Below the pieces are notes generated by a model, which worked only from the letters and a program-made list of their open reading frames with translations, ran no database searches and was not told the DNA's origin. A stretch of DNA of 64,000 nt, from contig JAQBRY010000002.1 of the NCBI GenBank assembly GCA_028286245.1, positions 206,779-270,778 on the forward strand, written 5' to 3'. Positions 26,508 through 35,203 of this stretch are shown in pieces (position 1 is the stretch's first letter; every line of letters starts with the position of its first letter). The DNA is from Candidatus Saccharimonadota bacterium. Lineage in GTDB: Bacteria; Patescibacteriota; Saccharimonadia; Saccharimonadales; UBA4665. A program made the translations under genes and the position numbers.

Positions 26508-27290
26508 ATGTCCGAGCAAACACCGTCGTTACAAGCCTCTGCAGAGGGTGTCCCACCTATGGGCACCGAATTCGAAGCAGCTTCAGGACCAAGCAGCCTA
26601 GAGCAACGATTAGCAGAACTTACTCGAGAGCTTGCCCAAGAAAGGCTGGCTCGCGAGCAACTACAGCTCGAAAATGGCAACCTGCGTGCCGACAAACAAG
26701 GGCTCCTCGAAGCCGCATACGAGAAGGATGTAAGAATTGCTGACCTAGAAGAAGAAATTATCCATGATGACCTTACAGGGCTCTACACGCGCAAATTTAT
26801 AGAACTCAGTGCCGAACAGCTCATAGCCCGGCAGGTGCGCCATGGAATGCGGCGACGTGGTGACGTGGCGGCGACACGGGAAGTTGCTTCCGGTCCGCAC
26901 AGCTTAGTAGCCCTCGATATTGACCACTTTAAGCTAATTAACGATACCTACGGACATGGTTTTGGCAACGAAGTCCTGCGCCTAGTTGGCATACTCATGC
27001 GCGAAAAATTTCATCGCGCTACGGATGTAGCCGCTAGAATTGGTGGCGAAGAGTTCGCCATCTTACTGCCCGATATGTCATCCCAAGCCGCGGAAGCAAT
27101 AGTAAACGACTTCCGTGCCATAGTATACGAGGATGCTCAATCAAAGGGCATTACATTAACATTTAGTGGCGGCATTGTTACGCTGGACGACAAAACGTTT
27201 AAAGACAGCTTGGCGCGTGCCGACAAAGCGCTGTACGAGGCCAAGGAGGATGGCCGTGACAAGGTCTACATCGTTCCTTCGGCTAACTAA
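26508..27290 (+). CDS. Diguanylate cyclase (GGDEF domain)
   Basis: This enzyme would make c-di-GMP from two GTP. The 260-residue protein has an N-terminal coiled coil (about 28-85) and a GGDEF domain (about 86-256) with the substrate segment LDIDHFKLINDTYGH and an intact GGEEF (179-183). The inhibitory RxxD site is also present at 170-173, five residues before GGEEF. There is no membrane segment or recognisable sensor, so the coiled coil may control dimerisation. TTGCAA (26471-26476) and TAATAA (26493-26498) form a promoter, and there is no ribosome binding site. Its stop codon interlocks with that of dnaJ. Confidence 0.93.
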   Translation: MSEQTPSLQASAEGVPPMGTEFEAASGPSSLEQRLAELTRELAQERLAREQLQLENGNLRADKQGLLEAAYEKDVRIADLEEEIIHDDLTGLYTRKFIELSAEQLIARQVRHGMRRRGDVAATREVASGPHSLVALDIDHFKLINDTYGHGFGNEVLRLVGILMREKFHRATDVAARIGGEEFAILLPDMSSQAAEAIVNDFRAIVYEDAQSKGITLTFSGGIVTLDDKTFKDSLARADKALYEAKEDGRDKVYIVPSAN

Positions 27291-28381
27291 CTCCAGAATT
27301 TGTGCTTGGTACCAGTGGCCGCAAATTGCTCGAGAAGCTCTTGCTGCTGCTTAGTAAGCTTGGTTGGCGTATCGACAATAATGGTAATAATGTGAGCTCC
27401 GCGGCCGCTGCCACGCAGATGCGGCACGCCGTGTCCACTCAGCTTAAAGTCGCTACCACCCTGGGTGCCGGCTGGAATCTTCATGCGAACCGGGCCATCA
27501 ACGGTGGCAACTTCTATTTCCGTGCCGAGTGCGGCCTCCGCCATGTTGATGTGTTCACTGCTAAGAATTAAATCGCCCTCACGAGTGAATTTTTTGTGGG
27601 GCTTAACGCGGACGTTTACGTACAAATCACCCTTTGGGCCATTGGCTACCGCTTCGCCGTGTTCACGCAGGCGGATAGTTGCCGCATCATCAATACCGGC
27701 CGGAATTTTTAGACTTACCGTCTGCTTTTTGTGCTGGGTGCCCTTGCCGTTACATACGCTACAGGCTTTTTCGGGAACCTTACCGCGGCCGTGGCAGGTC
27801 GGACAGACAGCAGCCTGCTGGATGTTACCAAAGATTGTCCGGGCTACGGTAACTACTTGACCGGAGCCCTTACAAGTAGCGCAGGTCTTGAGTTCGTAAC
27901 CCGGTTCGACAGTTGAACCTTTACAGTGCTCACAAGTATCGTCTAAGTTAAGAATAATTTCGGTTTCGGTACCAAAGATAGCATCTTCAAAGCTGATATC
28001 AATCCGGGCTTCAACGTCGCGACCACGGGCTTGCCGCTGTTGGCCGCCACCACCGCCATTGCCACCGCCAAAAAAGCTGCCAAAAATGTCACCGAGGCCG
28101 AGGTCACCAAAGTCAAAGTTGATGTTTTGGCCTTGGCCAAAACCATCATAGCCACCGCCACCATTGCCACCAACACCGGCATGACCAAACTGGTCATAGC
28201 GCTGCTTTTTAGACGGATCTTTAAGCACTTCGTAAGCTTCGTTGAGCTCCTTAAACTTGGCTTCGTCACCACCACGATCGGGGTGGTGCTCAATAGCCGC
28301 CTTGCGGAAGGCCTTTTTGATTTCATCGGGGCTGGCGTCTTTGCCAATTCCTAAAATTTCGTAATAATCACGCTTTGCCAT
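27287..28381 (-). CDS. dnaJ: Chaperone DnaJ
   Basis: DnaJ stimulates the ATPase of DnaK and delivers unfolded clients. The 364-residue protein has the J domain with the HPD motif (about 33-35), a Gly/Phe-rich linker (about 70-118), four zinc-binding CxxCxGx repeats (CEHCKGS, CATCKGSG, CPTCHGRG, CSVCNGKG) and the C-terminal client-binding domains. It lies 126 bases downstream of dnaK on the same strand. That gap contains complementary segments GGTCG (28438-28442) and CGACC (28478-28482), a possible mRNA hairpin. Confidence 0.96.
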   Translation of the reverse strand: MAKRDYYEILGIGKDASPDEIKKAFRKAAIEHHPDRGGDEAKFKELNEAYEVLKDPSKKQRYDQFGHAGVGGNGGGGYDGFGQGQNINFDFGDLGLGDIFGSFFGGGNGGGGGQQRQARGRDVEARIDISFEDAIFGTETEIILNLDDTCEHCKGSTVEPGYELKTCATCKGSGQVVTVARTIFGNIQQAAVCPTCHGRGKVPEKACSVCNGKGTQHKKQTVSLKIPAGIDDAATIRLREHGEAVANGPKGDLYVNVRVKPHKKFTREGDLILSSEHINMAEAALGTEIEVATVDGPVRMKIPAGTQGGSDFKLSGHGVPHLRGSGRGAHIITIIVDTPTKLTKQQQELLEQFAATGTKHKFWS

Positions 28382-28507
28382 AGTTATATTCTATCAGTTA
28401 GTTTGTTTGCACTTAGCTAAAAACGATTAACGAGATTGGTCGCCCAACGCTGCCGTATGTGGGCTTAAGCAATTGGACGACCTTTCTCATCGTATATTTA
28501 GAAAGTA

Positions 28508-30427
28508 TTATTTCTTGTCTTCGGCTTCTTTGTCGTCAACGACTTCGCCCTCGATCGGCTCTTCGCCATCAGCTTTAGCTTCGGTGTCATCACCCTCGCT
28601 ACTGGTTTCAGATTCGTGGTTTTCGTACATCTTGGCACCGATTGGCATTAACTTATCGTTTAAGTCGGAGGCAGCTTTTTCTAGCTCATCCTTGTTGGCG
28701 TCTTCTTTGGCAACGACTTTCTTGGCTTCCTCAACGGCTTCGTTGAGCGTCTTCATGTCTTCTTCGCCAATTTGGTCTTTGTTGTCTTTGGCCATCTTTT
28801 CGGCCTGGTAAATGGTGCTATCGAGCAAGTTGCGGGCTTCTACGGCGTCCTTGCGGGCCTTGTCTTCGTCGGCGTGTGATTCGGCTTCTTTAGCCATCTT
28901 TTCGACTTCGGTTTTATCGAGGTTGCCAGAGCCGCTAATAGTAATGCTCTGCTCTTTACCAGAGCCCTTGTCCTTGGCAGTGACGTTCAAAATACCATTG
29001 GCGTCAATGTTAAAGGTCACTTCAATTTGCGGCACGCCGCGTGGTGCAGATGGGATGCCATCGAGCACAAAACGGCCGAGACTCTTGTTGCCATCAATCA
29101 TTTCGCGCTCACCCTGCCCTACGTGGATTTCCACTTGGGGCTGGTTGTCGGCGGCGGTCGAAAAGACTTCTGATTTGCTGGTAGGAATGGTAGTGTTGCG
29201 CTCGATGAGCTTGGTCATGACACCGCCCATAGTCTCAATACCGAGGCTTAGTGGTGTTACGTCGAGCAGCAGGACGTCTTTGACATCTCCCTGGAGTACA
29301 CCGCCTTGGATAGCGGCGCCAATGGCTACAACTTCGTCGGGGTTTACCCCCTTCATTGGGTCTTTGCCGAAGATGTTCTTAACCTTTTCGACGACTGCCG
29401 GCATGCGGGTCATTCCACCTACAAGCACGATGGCGTCGATGTCGCTGGCCTTGAGGCCGGCGTCTTTAAGGGCTTTTTCACATGGGTCAGCGGTCTTATT
29501 AATTAAGTCGCCTACCAGTTGTTCAAGCTTGGCGCGGGTAAGGTTGTGCTCAAAGTGCTTAGGGCCATCAGCGTCAGCAGTTAAGAATGGCAGGTTGATA
29601 TTTACTTCCTGGGCACTACTAAGTTCGATCTTGGCCTTTTCAGCTTCGTCACGCAGGCGCTGCATAGCTGCCTTGTCGTCACGAATGTCGATACCATGTT
29701 CTTTTTTGAACTCGTCCGCAAAGTAGTTAATGATTACTCGGTCAAAGTCGGCACCACCAAGGTGCGTGTCGCCATTGGTGCTTTTTACTTCAAAGACACC
29801 GTCACCAAGTTCCAGAATAGAAACGTCAAAGGTACCACCACCAAGGTCATAGACAGCAATCTTTTCGTCGGATTTATCAGCCTTATCAAGCCCGTATGCC
29901 AAAGCGGCTGCAGTCGGCTCGTTGATAATACGCTTTACTTCAAGGCCGGCAATTTTACCGGCATCTTTGGTAGCTTGGCGCTGTGAGTCGTCAAAGTAAG
30001 CTGGTACCGTAATGACAGCTTCGGTTACCTTGTCGCCCAAAAAAGCTTCGGCGTCGCTCTTGAGCTTGCTAAGGATCATGGCGCTAATTTCTTCTGGGCT
30101 ATACTCTTTGTCGCCCATTTTTACGCGAACCGCATTGCCACTCTTAATAATTTCGTAGCCCATGAGCTTAAGGTCACGTTGAACTTCTTCGTCGTTAAAG
30201 TTGCGGCCAATCAGGCGCTTAACTTCGTAGATGGTATTCTTGCTGTTAGTCACCTGTTGGCGGCGAGCAACCTGGCCTACCAAACGCTCTTTGTTTTTGT
30301 TGACGGCAACAACCGACGGCGTAGTGCGGTTGCCTTCTGAGTTTGCAATAATTTCCGGTTTACCGGATTGCATTACCGCCATTGCCGAGTTGGTAGTACC
30401 CAGGTCGATTCCAATAATTTTAGCCAT
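28508..30427 (-). CDS. dnaK: Chaperone DnaK (Hsp70)
   Basis: The 639-residue protein starts [19 protein letters not shown], has the phosphate 2 motif [14 protein letters not shown] and adenosine motif [12 protein letters not shown], the [11 protein letters not shown] linker, a beta-sandwich client domain and an acidic C-terminal tail ending [20 protein letters not shown] ribosome binding site precedes the ATG. It is expressed from a near-consensus promoter overlapped by a CIRCE operator, so it is expected to be repressed by HrcA and induced by heat. Confidence 0.97.
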   Translation of the reverse strand: MAKIIGIDLGTTNSAMAVMQSGKPEIIANSEGNRTTPSVVAVNKNKERLVGQVARRQQVTNSKNTIYEVKRLIGRNFNDEEVQRDLKLMGYEIIKSGNAVRVKMGDKEYSPEEISAMILSKLKSDAEAFLGDKVTEAVITVPAYFDDSQRQATKDAGKIAGLEVKRIINEPTAAALAYGLDKADKSDEKIAVYDLGGGTFDVSILELGDGVFEVKSTNGDTHLGGADFDRVIINYFADEFKKEHGIDIRDDKAAMQRLRDEAEKAKIELSSAQEVNINLPFLTADADGPKHFEHNLTRAKLEQLVGDLINKTADPCEKALKDAGLKASDIDAIVLVGGMTRMPAVVEKVKNIFGKDPMKGVNPDEVVAIGAAIQGGVLQGDVKDVLLLDVTPLSLGIETMGGVMTKLIERNTTIPTSKSEVFSTAADNQPQVEIHVGQGEREMIDGNKSLGRFVLDGIPSAPRGVPQIEVTFNIDANGILNVTAKDKGSGKEQSITISGSGNLDKTEVEKMAKEAESHADEDKARKDAVEARNLLDSTIYQAEKMAKDNKDQIGEEDMKTLNEAVEEAKKVVAKEDANKDELEKAASDLNDKLMPIGAKMYENHESETSSEGDDTEAKADGEEPIEGEVVDDKEAEDKK

Positions 30428-30513
30428 GTTATTCCTCCATGTCAGTTATGTTACGTTTGCTTAGATAAGAGCTGGAGTCACGAATAGATATAAGGGTGTG
30501 AAACCATACCTAA

Positions 30514-30551
30514 ATTGTAGAAAATTAGCACTCAGGTGTCAAGAGTGCTAA
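30514..30551 (-). promoter_or_regulatory. CIRCE operator and promoter of dnaK
   Basis: TTAGCACTC-N9-GAGTGCTAA (30525-30551) is a perfect CIRCE element, the HrcA binding site. On the minus strand the -35 TTGACA (30537-30542) lies inside the nine-base spacer, followed by 17 bases and -10 TACAAT (30514-30519). HrcA bound here would directly cover the -35 region. Confidence 0.95.
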
Positions 30552-30585
30552 TGTTGTATTACATACAATTTGCGTCATTCGCGTG

Positions 30586-31083
30586 CTATTTAGTTGTAAC
30601 CCGCACCATGGCATGGCGGATAACATCGTCTCCGAGCTTGTAACCGGATTGTAATTCTTCGGAAACAACTTCTTCGCTGCCTTCGCCTTCTTCCATACTG
30701 ACGGCTTCGTGATACTTAGGATCAAAGGGTTGATCAACGGTGGCAATACGCTCGACTCCCATGTCGCCCAGTGTTTTTTCGAACTGCTTAACGACGCCTT
30801 GAATGCCTTTAATATAATCGTGCTCAGCAAGATCCTCCGGCACATGCTTGAGGGCTCGCTCAAAGTTATCAATAACCGGTAATAAGTCACTAATTACTGA
30901 TGAGCGAATACGGTTGCGGAGCCCCGCCATCTCTTCGTTGTGACGGCGGCGTAAGTTCATGGCGTCGGCACGCTCATGCTGTAAGGCGCTGGTTAGGTCA
31001 TCGATTTTTTGCTGCCAGTCATTTTGTTCCTGTGGCTCATCAGGAGTAGTATCATCAATGATTTTGTCGTTTGCTTTTGTCAT
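30586..31083 (-). CDS. grpE: Nucleotide exchange factor GrpE
   Basis: GrpE releases ADP from DnaK. The 165-residue protein has an acidic head, a long N-terminal coiled coil (about 20-70), the LLPVIDNFERAL dimerisation segment, and the beta domain with FDPKYHEAVSMEEGEG and the terminal GYKLGDDVIRHAMVRV. An AGGAG ribosome binding site precedes the ATG. It lies between hrcA and dnaK on the same strand, 21 bases after hrcA. Confidence 0.95.
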   Translation of the reverse strand: MTKANDKIIDDTTPDEPQEQNDWQQKIDDLTSALQHERADAMNLRRRHNEEMAGLRNRIRSSVISDLLPVIDNFERALKHVPEDLAEHDYIKGIQGVVKQFEKTLGDMGVERIATVDQPFDPKYHEAVSMEEGEGSEEVVSEELQSGYKLGDDVIRHAMVRVTTK

Positions 31084-31104
31084 AGTATTCTCCTGTTTAT
31101 CATG

Positions 31105-31815
31105 TTATCGGTTGGCGTAGAGTACTTCTTCTAGTTCTTCGCCGGCGCGGGCTACCAAGGACATGACCTCGCGGTAGCTTTGTCGAGTAGGGCCAAGCGT
31201 ACCGATGTAGCTATGGTCCGAAAAAGGACTCCGGAAGCGACAGATCACCAGCGTACAACCGGCGCTCCGCCCAATAGGGTTTTCTTCGCCAATATAAACG
31301 CTGAGCGGTTCGTTTGGCGCGGCTTCGCGCAGCCATGGTTCCAGATTGTCTAGTAATTGTGCAACCTGGCGAACTTGTCCCGTCTGGATAAATTCCGGTT
31401 GACCAAAAAGATTGCTCAGCCCGCTCATATACAGCTGGTTCCCGATTGTTGCCATCCCTAAATTATGCGTCAGCTCTACCAGCGTCTCAACGGCATTACG
31501 GATCATCCGTTCCGGTGCACCGGCGCCCTGCACTCGCGTTGCTAACGCCTTTTCGGCTCGCCCGGCGGGCAATGTCTGATCGATTTCCTGCATGTTATTA
31601 ACATAAAAACGATAGCCCTTATCTGTCGGAACACGGCCGGCGCTGGTATGGGGCTGAGAAATAAATCCCATTCGCTCAAGCTCAACCATATCGGCCCGGA
31701 CGGTAGCCGATGACACATTAAATAATTTGGCAAGCAGGCTAGAGCCGACCGGGCTGGCGACTTCGGCATACTGCTCTACAATGGCACTGAGAATAAGTTG
31801 TTGACGCTCTGTCAT
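31105..31815 (-). CDS. hrcA: Heat-inducible transcription repressor HrcA
   Basis: The 236-residue protein has the N-terminal winged helix with VSSATVRADMVELERMGFISQPHTSAGRVPTDKGY, the HrcA signature, and a C-terminal GAF-like domain with SYIGTLGPTRQSYREVMSLV. At 236 residues it is much shorter than typical HrcA proteins of about 340, so part of the inserted dimerisation domain seems missing. It heads the hrcA-grpE unit, with its own CIRCE operator upstream, giving autoregulation. Confidence 0.93.
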   Translation of the reverse strand: MTERQQLILSAIVEQYAEVASPVGSSLLAKLFNVSSATVRADMVELERMGFISQPHTSAGRVPTDKGYRFYVNNMQEIDQTLPAGRAEKALATRVQGAGAPERMIRNAVETLVELTHNLGMATIGNQLYMSGLSNLFGQPEFIQTGQVRQVAQLLDNLEPWLREAAPNEPLSVYIGEENPIGRSAGCTLVICRFRSPFSDHSYIGTLGPTRQSYREVMSLVARAGEELEEVLYANR

Positions 31816-31845
31816 AGTGAATTATTACTTGGGTTAATCGCCCTA

Positions 31846-31884
31846 ATTATAGAGCTTTTAGCACTCTATAGTCAAGAGTGCTAA
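31846..31884 (-). promoter_or_regulatory. CIRCE operator and promoter of hrcA-grpE
   Basis: TTAGCACTC-N9-GAGTGCTAA (31858-31884) is a second perfect CIRCE. On the minus strand TTGACT (31870-31875) lies in its spacer, with TATAAT at 31846-31851 after 18 bases, repeating the layout upstream of dnaK. Confidence 0.93.
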
Positions 31885-31889
31885 GTTAT

Positions 31890-32633
31890 CTAGAGAGAGT
31901 TTACAAGTAACCGGGTGCTGATAAGAAGTTGCTCGGCGAGTTCGCGGGCATTTTGTTGGTAGACCTCGTCGGCGATATCGAGCTTGGCTATCTGGTTTAT
32001 TTTTTCGGCGGCATGGGCTATTGTATCGTTTATAACGAACTGATAGTAGTCATGGGCCAGTGCTGCTTCAAACTCTGTAACGGCACTCTGCATGCGGCGT
32101 TTGTATTCACCGGCCTCCATGTTGCCGCGGTGCTTGATGCGGCGTTGCCACTCGTCAAAACTTGGTGGCAGCACAAACAGTAATAACGTGTCTGGCTTGA
32201 GTCTTATCACGTTGTCGGCACCGGCAATCTCGGCGTCTGTCAGGGCAATCTTACCGGCAGCGGTAGCTTTTTGCAGCTCACGGACGCTTATACCGGAAAC
32301 CTGCTGGTCATGAATAATTGCCGCCTCCAGATACTTGCCTTCACGGATATCTGCAAGCACCTCTTCTTCGCTGCGAAACCAGTACTCAACACCATTTTGC
32401 TCAGGTATACCGTCATTGATACGCATTTTTCGAGTAGTGTCAGAAACAATAAAGTAGTAGTCACCGGTACGTTGCAAATGACGAATGATGGTATTTCGAC
32501 CGCAGGAGGTAGGCGCAATCAGCAATACGAGTTCTGTTTGCGAGAGTGTCCGCAGTGCACTACTAGACAGTTCGTAACCATCAAGTGCCGTTTTAAATTC
32601 TTTAATATAGTCTAGATGGTTAATTTGCGGCAT
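31890..32633 (-). CDS. Guanylate-kinase-like protein with an altered P-loop
   Basis: The 247-residue protein follows the guanylate kinase plan: the SDTTRKMR motif (64-71, matching S-x-TTR-x-x-R), GVEYWFRSEEE (81-91, like GxDYxFVS), and an acidic helix. But the Walker A loop reads APTSCGRNT (40-48) instead of GxxGxGKS/T, replacing the catalytic Lys by Asn or shifting it to Arg. It may be a binding or regulatory domain rather than an active kinase. TATAAT lies five bases before the ATG. Confidence 0.72.
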   Translation of the reverse strand: MPQINHLDYIKEFKTALDGYELSSSALRTLSQTELVLLIAPTSCGRNTIIRHLQRTGDYYFIVSDTTRKMRINDGIPEQNGVEYWFRSEEEVLADIREGKYLEAAIIHDQQVSGISVRELQKATAAGKIALTDAEIAGADNVIRLKPDTLLLFVLPPSFDEWQRRIKHRGNMEAGEYKRRMQSAVTEFEAALAHDYYQFVINDTIAHAAEKINQIAKLDIADEVYQQNARELAEQLLISTRLLVNSL

Positions 32634-32663
32634 ATCCCATTATAGCAAGAATAGCGCCCTACG

Positions 32664-33830
32664 TTAGTAGCGAAGTGTTGCCAAGGCCAGACTGCCATTA
32701 CGCGGCATGCGCGACTCATCAACGTTAATAATTTGGCCGCCGGCATTCCAGACTGCCATGGCCGCCATTTGGACGACCTGGTTAATTTTTTGACTGGCCT
32801 GGAACGTGAGCATGGTTACTTGTTCGGCACTATCGCGAACCGTATCGGCCGTACGCCTGGTAACGCTAATAAGCAGGCTTTCGACGCGACCAGTTTCGGC
32901 CGCATCTTGGATGGCCGGTAATTTGGTAGCGACGTGGTCGGGCATGGTACCTTGGATGCGTTCGTACGATGACAGTGCCTTGTCGTGCATCGCTTCGATA
33001 AGCTCGCCATTAATAATTTTAAGAGCTTGTGGTAAAAGTTCACGGCTTGAGACATCACTAAAATTACCATGCAGCATACCCTGTAGGATGGTGGGGTAGT
33101 GACTTTTGCTGCGGTATTCGGACAGATCTTTCTCGGTACCTGCCAAAATTAAGGGCAGGCGCTTATTGGCATGCTTACAAATAATGCCATCTATCATACG
33201 CCAAAACTGATGACGGTCATCCTCGATCGGACTTTTAGCGCCGCCACGGCCGTTGTAGCCACCTGAGGCGCCTGATGACGAGCGTTGCTGCTCACTTTTT
33301 TGATTGTTTTCATCAATATTTAAGCCAGCCTCAATGGTTTGCGGTAGCATAATCCCGGATGGCTCCAGGCCATACATACTGCCTTTTAAAAGCATTGGAT
33401 CGTGCTGGGCAAGCGACAAAACATAGTACTCTTTGGCGTCTTGAAGCAGGCCAAAAATGGGAGCCAAATGGTAACAGTCGCTTATGGCTACATACTCCTC
33501 AGTATCGATGGGCAAATAAAACATTTCTATCCGGGTGTTGTCGCCTATTACTAAAAGTCCCCTCGAAAGATTCTGCCAAAAAGTGGCGTCTTCTATCATT
33601 TCGTCTAGTTGCTCGCGCAGTAGTGTCTGTAGTGGCGTGGTAATTGGATATTGCTCCAATAGTCTAATAGCTTCGCCAAATAAGTTACGCGTGCGGATTT
33701 GGTCTTCGTTCATGGCCGCCGACGCTGCATCAAAGTGAGTAGGAATGTAGATGCTAATGGCCATGCCCTTTGGCATTTTGGTGGTTATTTTGTTAATACG
33801 ATCTTTTGTAAGGTTCATTGGCTGTTTCAA
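32664..33830 (-). CDS. Bacterial archaeo-eRF1-type (BaeRF) family protein
   Basis: The 388-residue protein resembles the BaeRF families, bacterial relatives of archaeal peptide release factor domains: MAISIYIPTHFDAA near the start, a central domain preceding LPLILAGTEKDLSEYR, and a C-terminal L7Ae-like part ending NAGGQIINVDESRMPRNGSLALATLRY. A disordered Gly/Ser linker sits near residue 180. Their role is thought to be linked to ribosomes but is not established. The start is a TTG at 33830, fixed by an AAGGAG site (33838-33843, minus) seven bases upstream; the next ATG (33818) is too far from it. Confidence 0.75.
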   Translation of the reverse strand: MKQPMNLTKDRINKITTKMPKGMAISIYIPTHFDAASAAMNEDQIRTRNLFGEAIRLLEQYPITTPLQTLLREQLDEMIEDATFWQNLSRGLLVIGDNTRIEMFYLPIDTEEYVAISDCYHLAPIFGLLQDAKEYYVLSLAQHDPMLLKGSMYGLEPSGIMLPQTIEAGLNIDENNQKSEQQRSSSGASGGYNGRGGAKSPIEDDRHQFWRMIDGIICKHANKRLPLILAGTEKDLSEYRSKSHYPTILQGMLHGNFSDVSSRELLPQALKIINGELIEAMHDKALSSYERIQGTMPDHVATKLPAIQDAAETGRVESLLISVTRRTADTVRDSAEQVTMLTFQASQKINQVVQMAAMAVWNAGGQIINVDESRMPRNGSLALATLRY

Positions 33831-33929
33831 ATCAATTCTCCTTGTTTAGCACTAGTAAGTATGAGCGCAGCGTTAGACCGGCGCGGTTAGTTATCTCACA
33901 GCCTAGAGGTTGCATGCTATGATGCTTAC

Positions 33930-34418
33930 ATGAGGAGGAAACCAGCACCTGACTTTGATCTACCCGATCAAGATGGTCATCCGCGTAGCCTAAAGAGCTA
34001 TCGTGGCCGCTGGGTCGTTCTATTCTTTTACCCTTATGACAAATCCCTAAATTGCATCCGCCAAAGCTGCAACTTTCGTGACGAGTACCGCACAATTGCA
34101 CAGTTTGGTAATGCCGAAGTTATTGGTATAAACCGTGGCAGCGTTAATAACCATAAAAACTTTACCGAAAAGTACAATCTCCCCTTCCCAATACTCAGTG
34201 ATATGGGCCATAAAATTACTTCGCTTTACGGTGCCTGGCGAAGCAACAGCGCTAAAGTATACGATCGACCGTTCGGTACTCGCCGTAACACCTATTTAAT
34301 TGATCCCGACGGTAACATTGCCAAGGAATTTTTGAGTATAGACCCCAAGACTCACGTCGAAGAAGTGATTAGCGCACTACAATCGCTACAATCATCGGCG
34401 AGTACTAAGACGGCCTAG
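33930..34418 (+). CDS. Peroxiredoxin (BCP/AhpC-TSA type)
   Basis: Peroxiredoxins reduce peroxides with a peroxidatic Cys. The 162-residue thioredoxin-fold protein has YPYDKSLNC(42)IRQSC(47)NFRDEY, placing the peroxidatic Cys at 42 and a resolving Cys at 47 as in BCP. The usual Thr of the PxxxTxxC motif is Ser here. Start at 33930 follows TATGAT (33918-33923) by six bases, so it is likely leaderless. Its stop interlocks with that of the convergent neighbour. Confidence 0.92.
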   Translation: MRRKPAPDFDLPDQDGHPRSLKSYRGRWVVLFFYPYDKSLNCIRQSCNFRDEYRTIAQFGNAEVIGINRGSVNNHKNFTEKYNLPFPILSDMGHKITSLYGAWRSNSAKVYDRPFGTRRNTYLIDPDGNIAKEFLSIDPKTHVEEVISALQSLQSSASTKTA

Positions 34419-35032
34419 GACAATAATTTACTTCTAAGTGTGATGATCCGCAGGAGCATAACATGGATGTGCAAACCAAAGATCATAACAGCCGCTGCCA
34501 GCAACGAGTACAGGATCTTATCGCTCAGTAATATCGCATTAAAGCTCACCTGAAAAGCAGCAAGTGTATACGGAATAATGATGACGATAAATAACTTTAT
34601 ATAAAAGGCCCAGGCAACAACAGCTACTGTTCGGATAACCAGGCGCATAATAGCATCGTTTACCAGTGCCTGGCGGCTACTGTGCACATAGCCCATTTGC
34701 TCTCGTAAGTCTTCGGCGTTCGAAAAAATTGCAGAAACGTGGATGGCCGAACTATACACTACAAATCCCACTGACGCCCAAAAAAACAGGAGGGGTAAAT
34801 TACTGATAAGGGTATTTTGCGCCAAGCTGTCGGTAACTCGCTGAATACTACTAGAAGTTGAGCTGCCTAGTAAGCTCACGCCGCCCTGAAAGTCCGTATT
34901 ACTATTTATGACCTTGGAAAGATAGGCGCCAGCCCCCATAATGACAGTAATAATTGCCGCTACTGTCAGCTCCAGCCACGAGGGAAGAATTGTCTGACCA
35001 ATGCGTTCTAAATTTCTGTCTTGATTTTTCAT
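34415..35032 (-). CDS. Hypothetical four-helix membrane protein
   Basis: The 205-residue protein has four predicted membrane helices (about 20-42, 78-100, 128-152 and 170-195) and a Ser/Thr-rich external loop between the first two. I do not recognise it. It is convergent with the peroxiredoxin gene, and the two TAG stop codons overlap in the palindrome CTAG. Confidence 0.65.
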   Translation of the reverse strand: MKNQDRNLERIGQTILPSWLELTVAAIITVIMGAGAYLSKVINSNTDFQGGVSLLGSSTSSSIQRVTDSLAQNTLISNLPLLFFWASVGFVVYSSAIHVSAIFSNAEDLREQMGYVHSSRQALVNDAIMRLVIRTVAVVAWAFYIKLFIVIIIPYTLAAFQVSFNAILLSDKILYSLLAAAVMIFGLHIHVMLLRIITLRSKLLS

Positions 35033-35203
35033 AGGCTAATAACCCTACTATATCTTATTTTTATAAACTGTCTACGCTTGGCGTTCTTTCCTATGTAAAA
35101 CTTAAAGTAAACTGAAATAAATTGACATAAGCATTATGACGGCGTATATATTGGGGTAGTTATTTAAAAATAAAAACCACAACATCAAAAAGGATCATTA
35201 CTT

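Noticed and set aside
28812-29726. 304-codon plus-strand frame opposite dnaK
   Set aside because: It is antisense to a certain dnaK and is rich in Ser, Leu and Arg, as expected for a shadow of a conserved gene.
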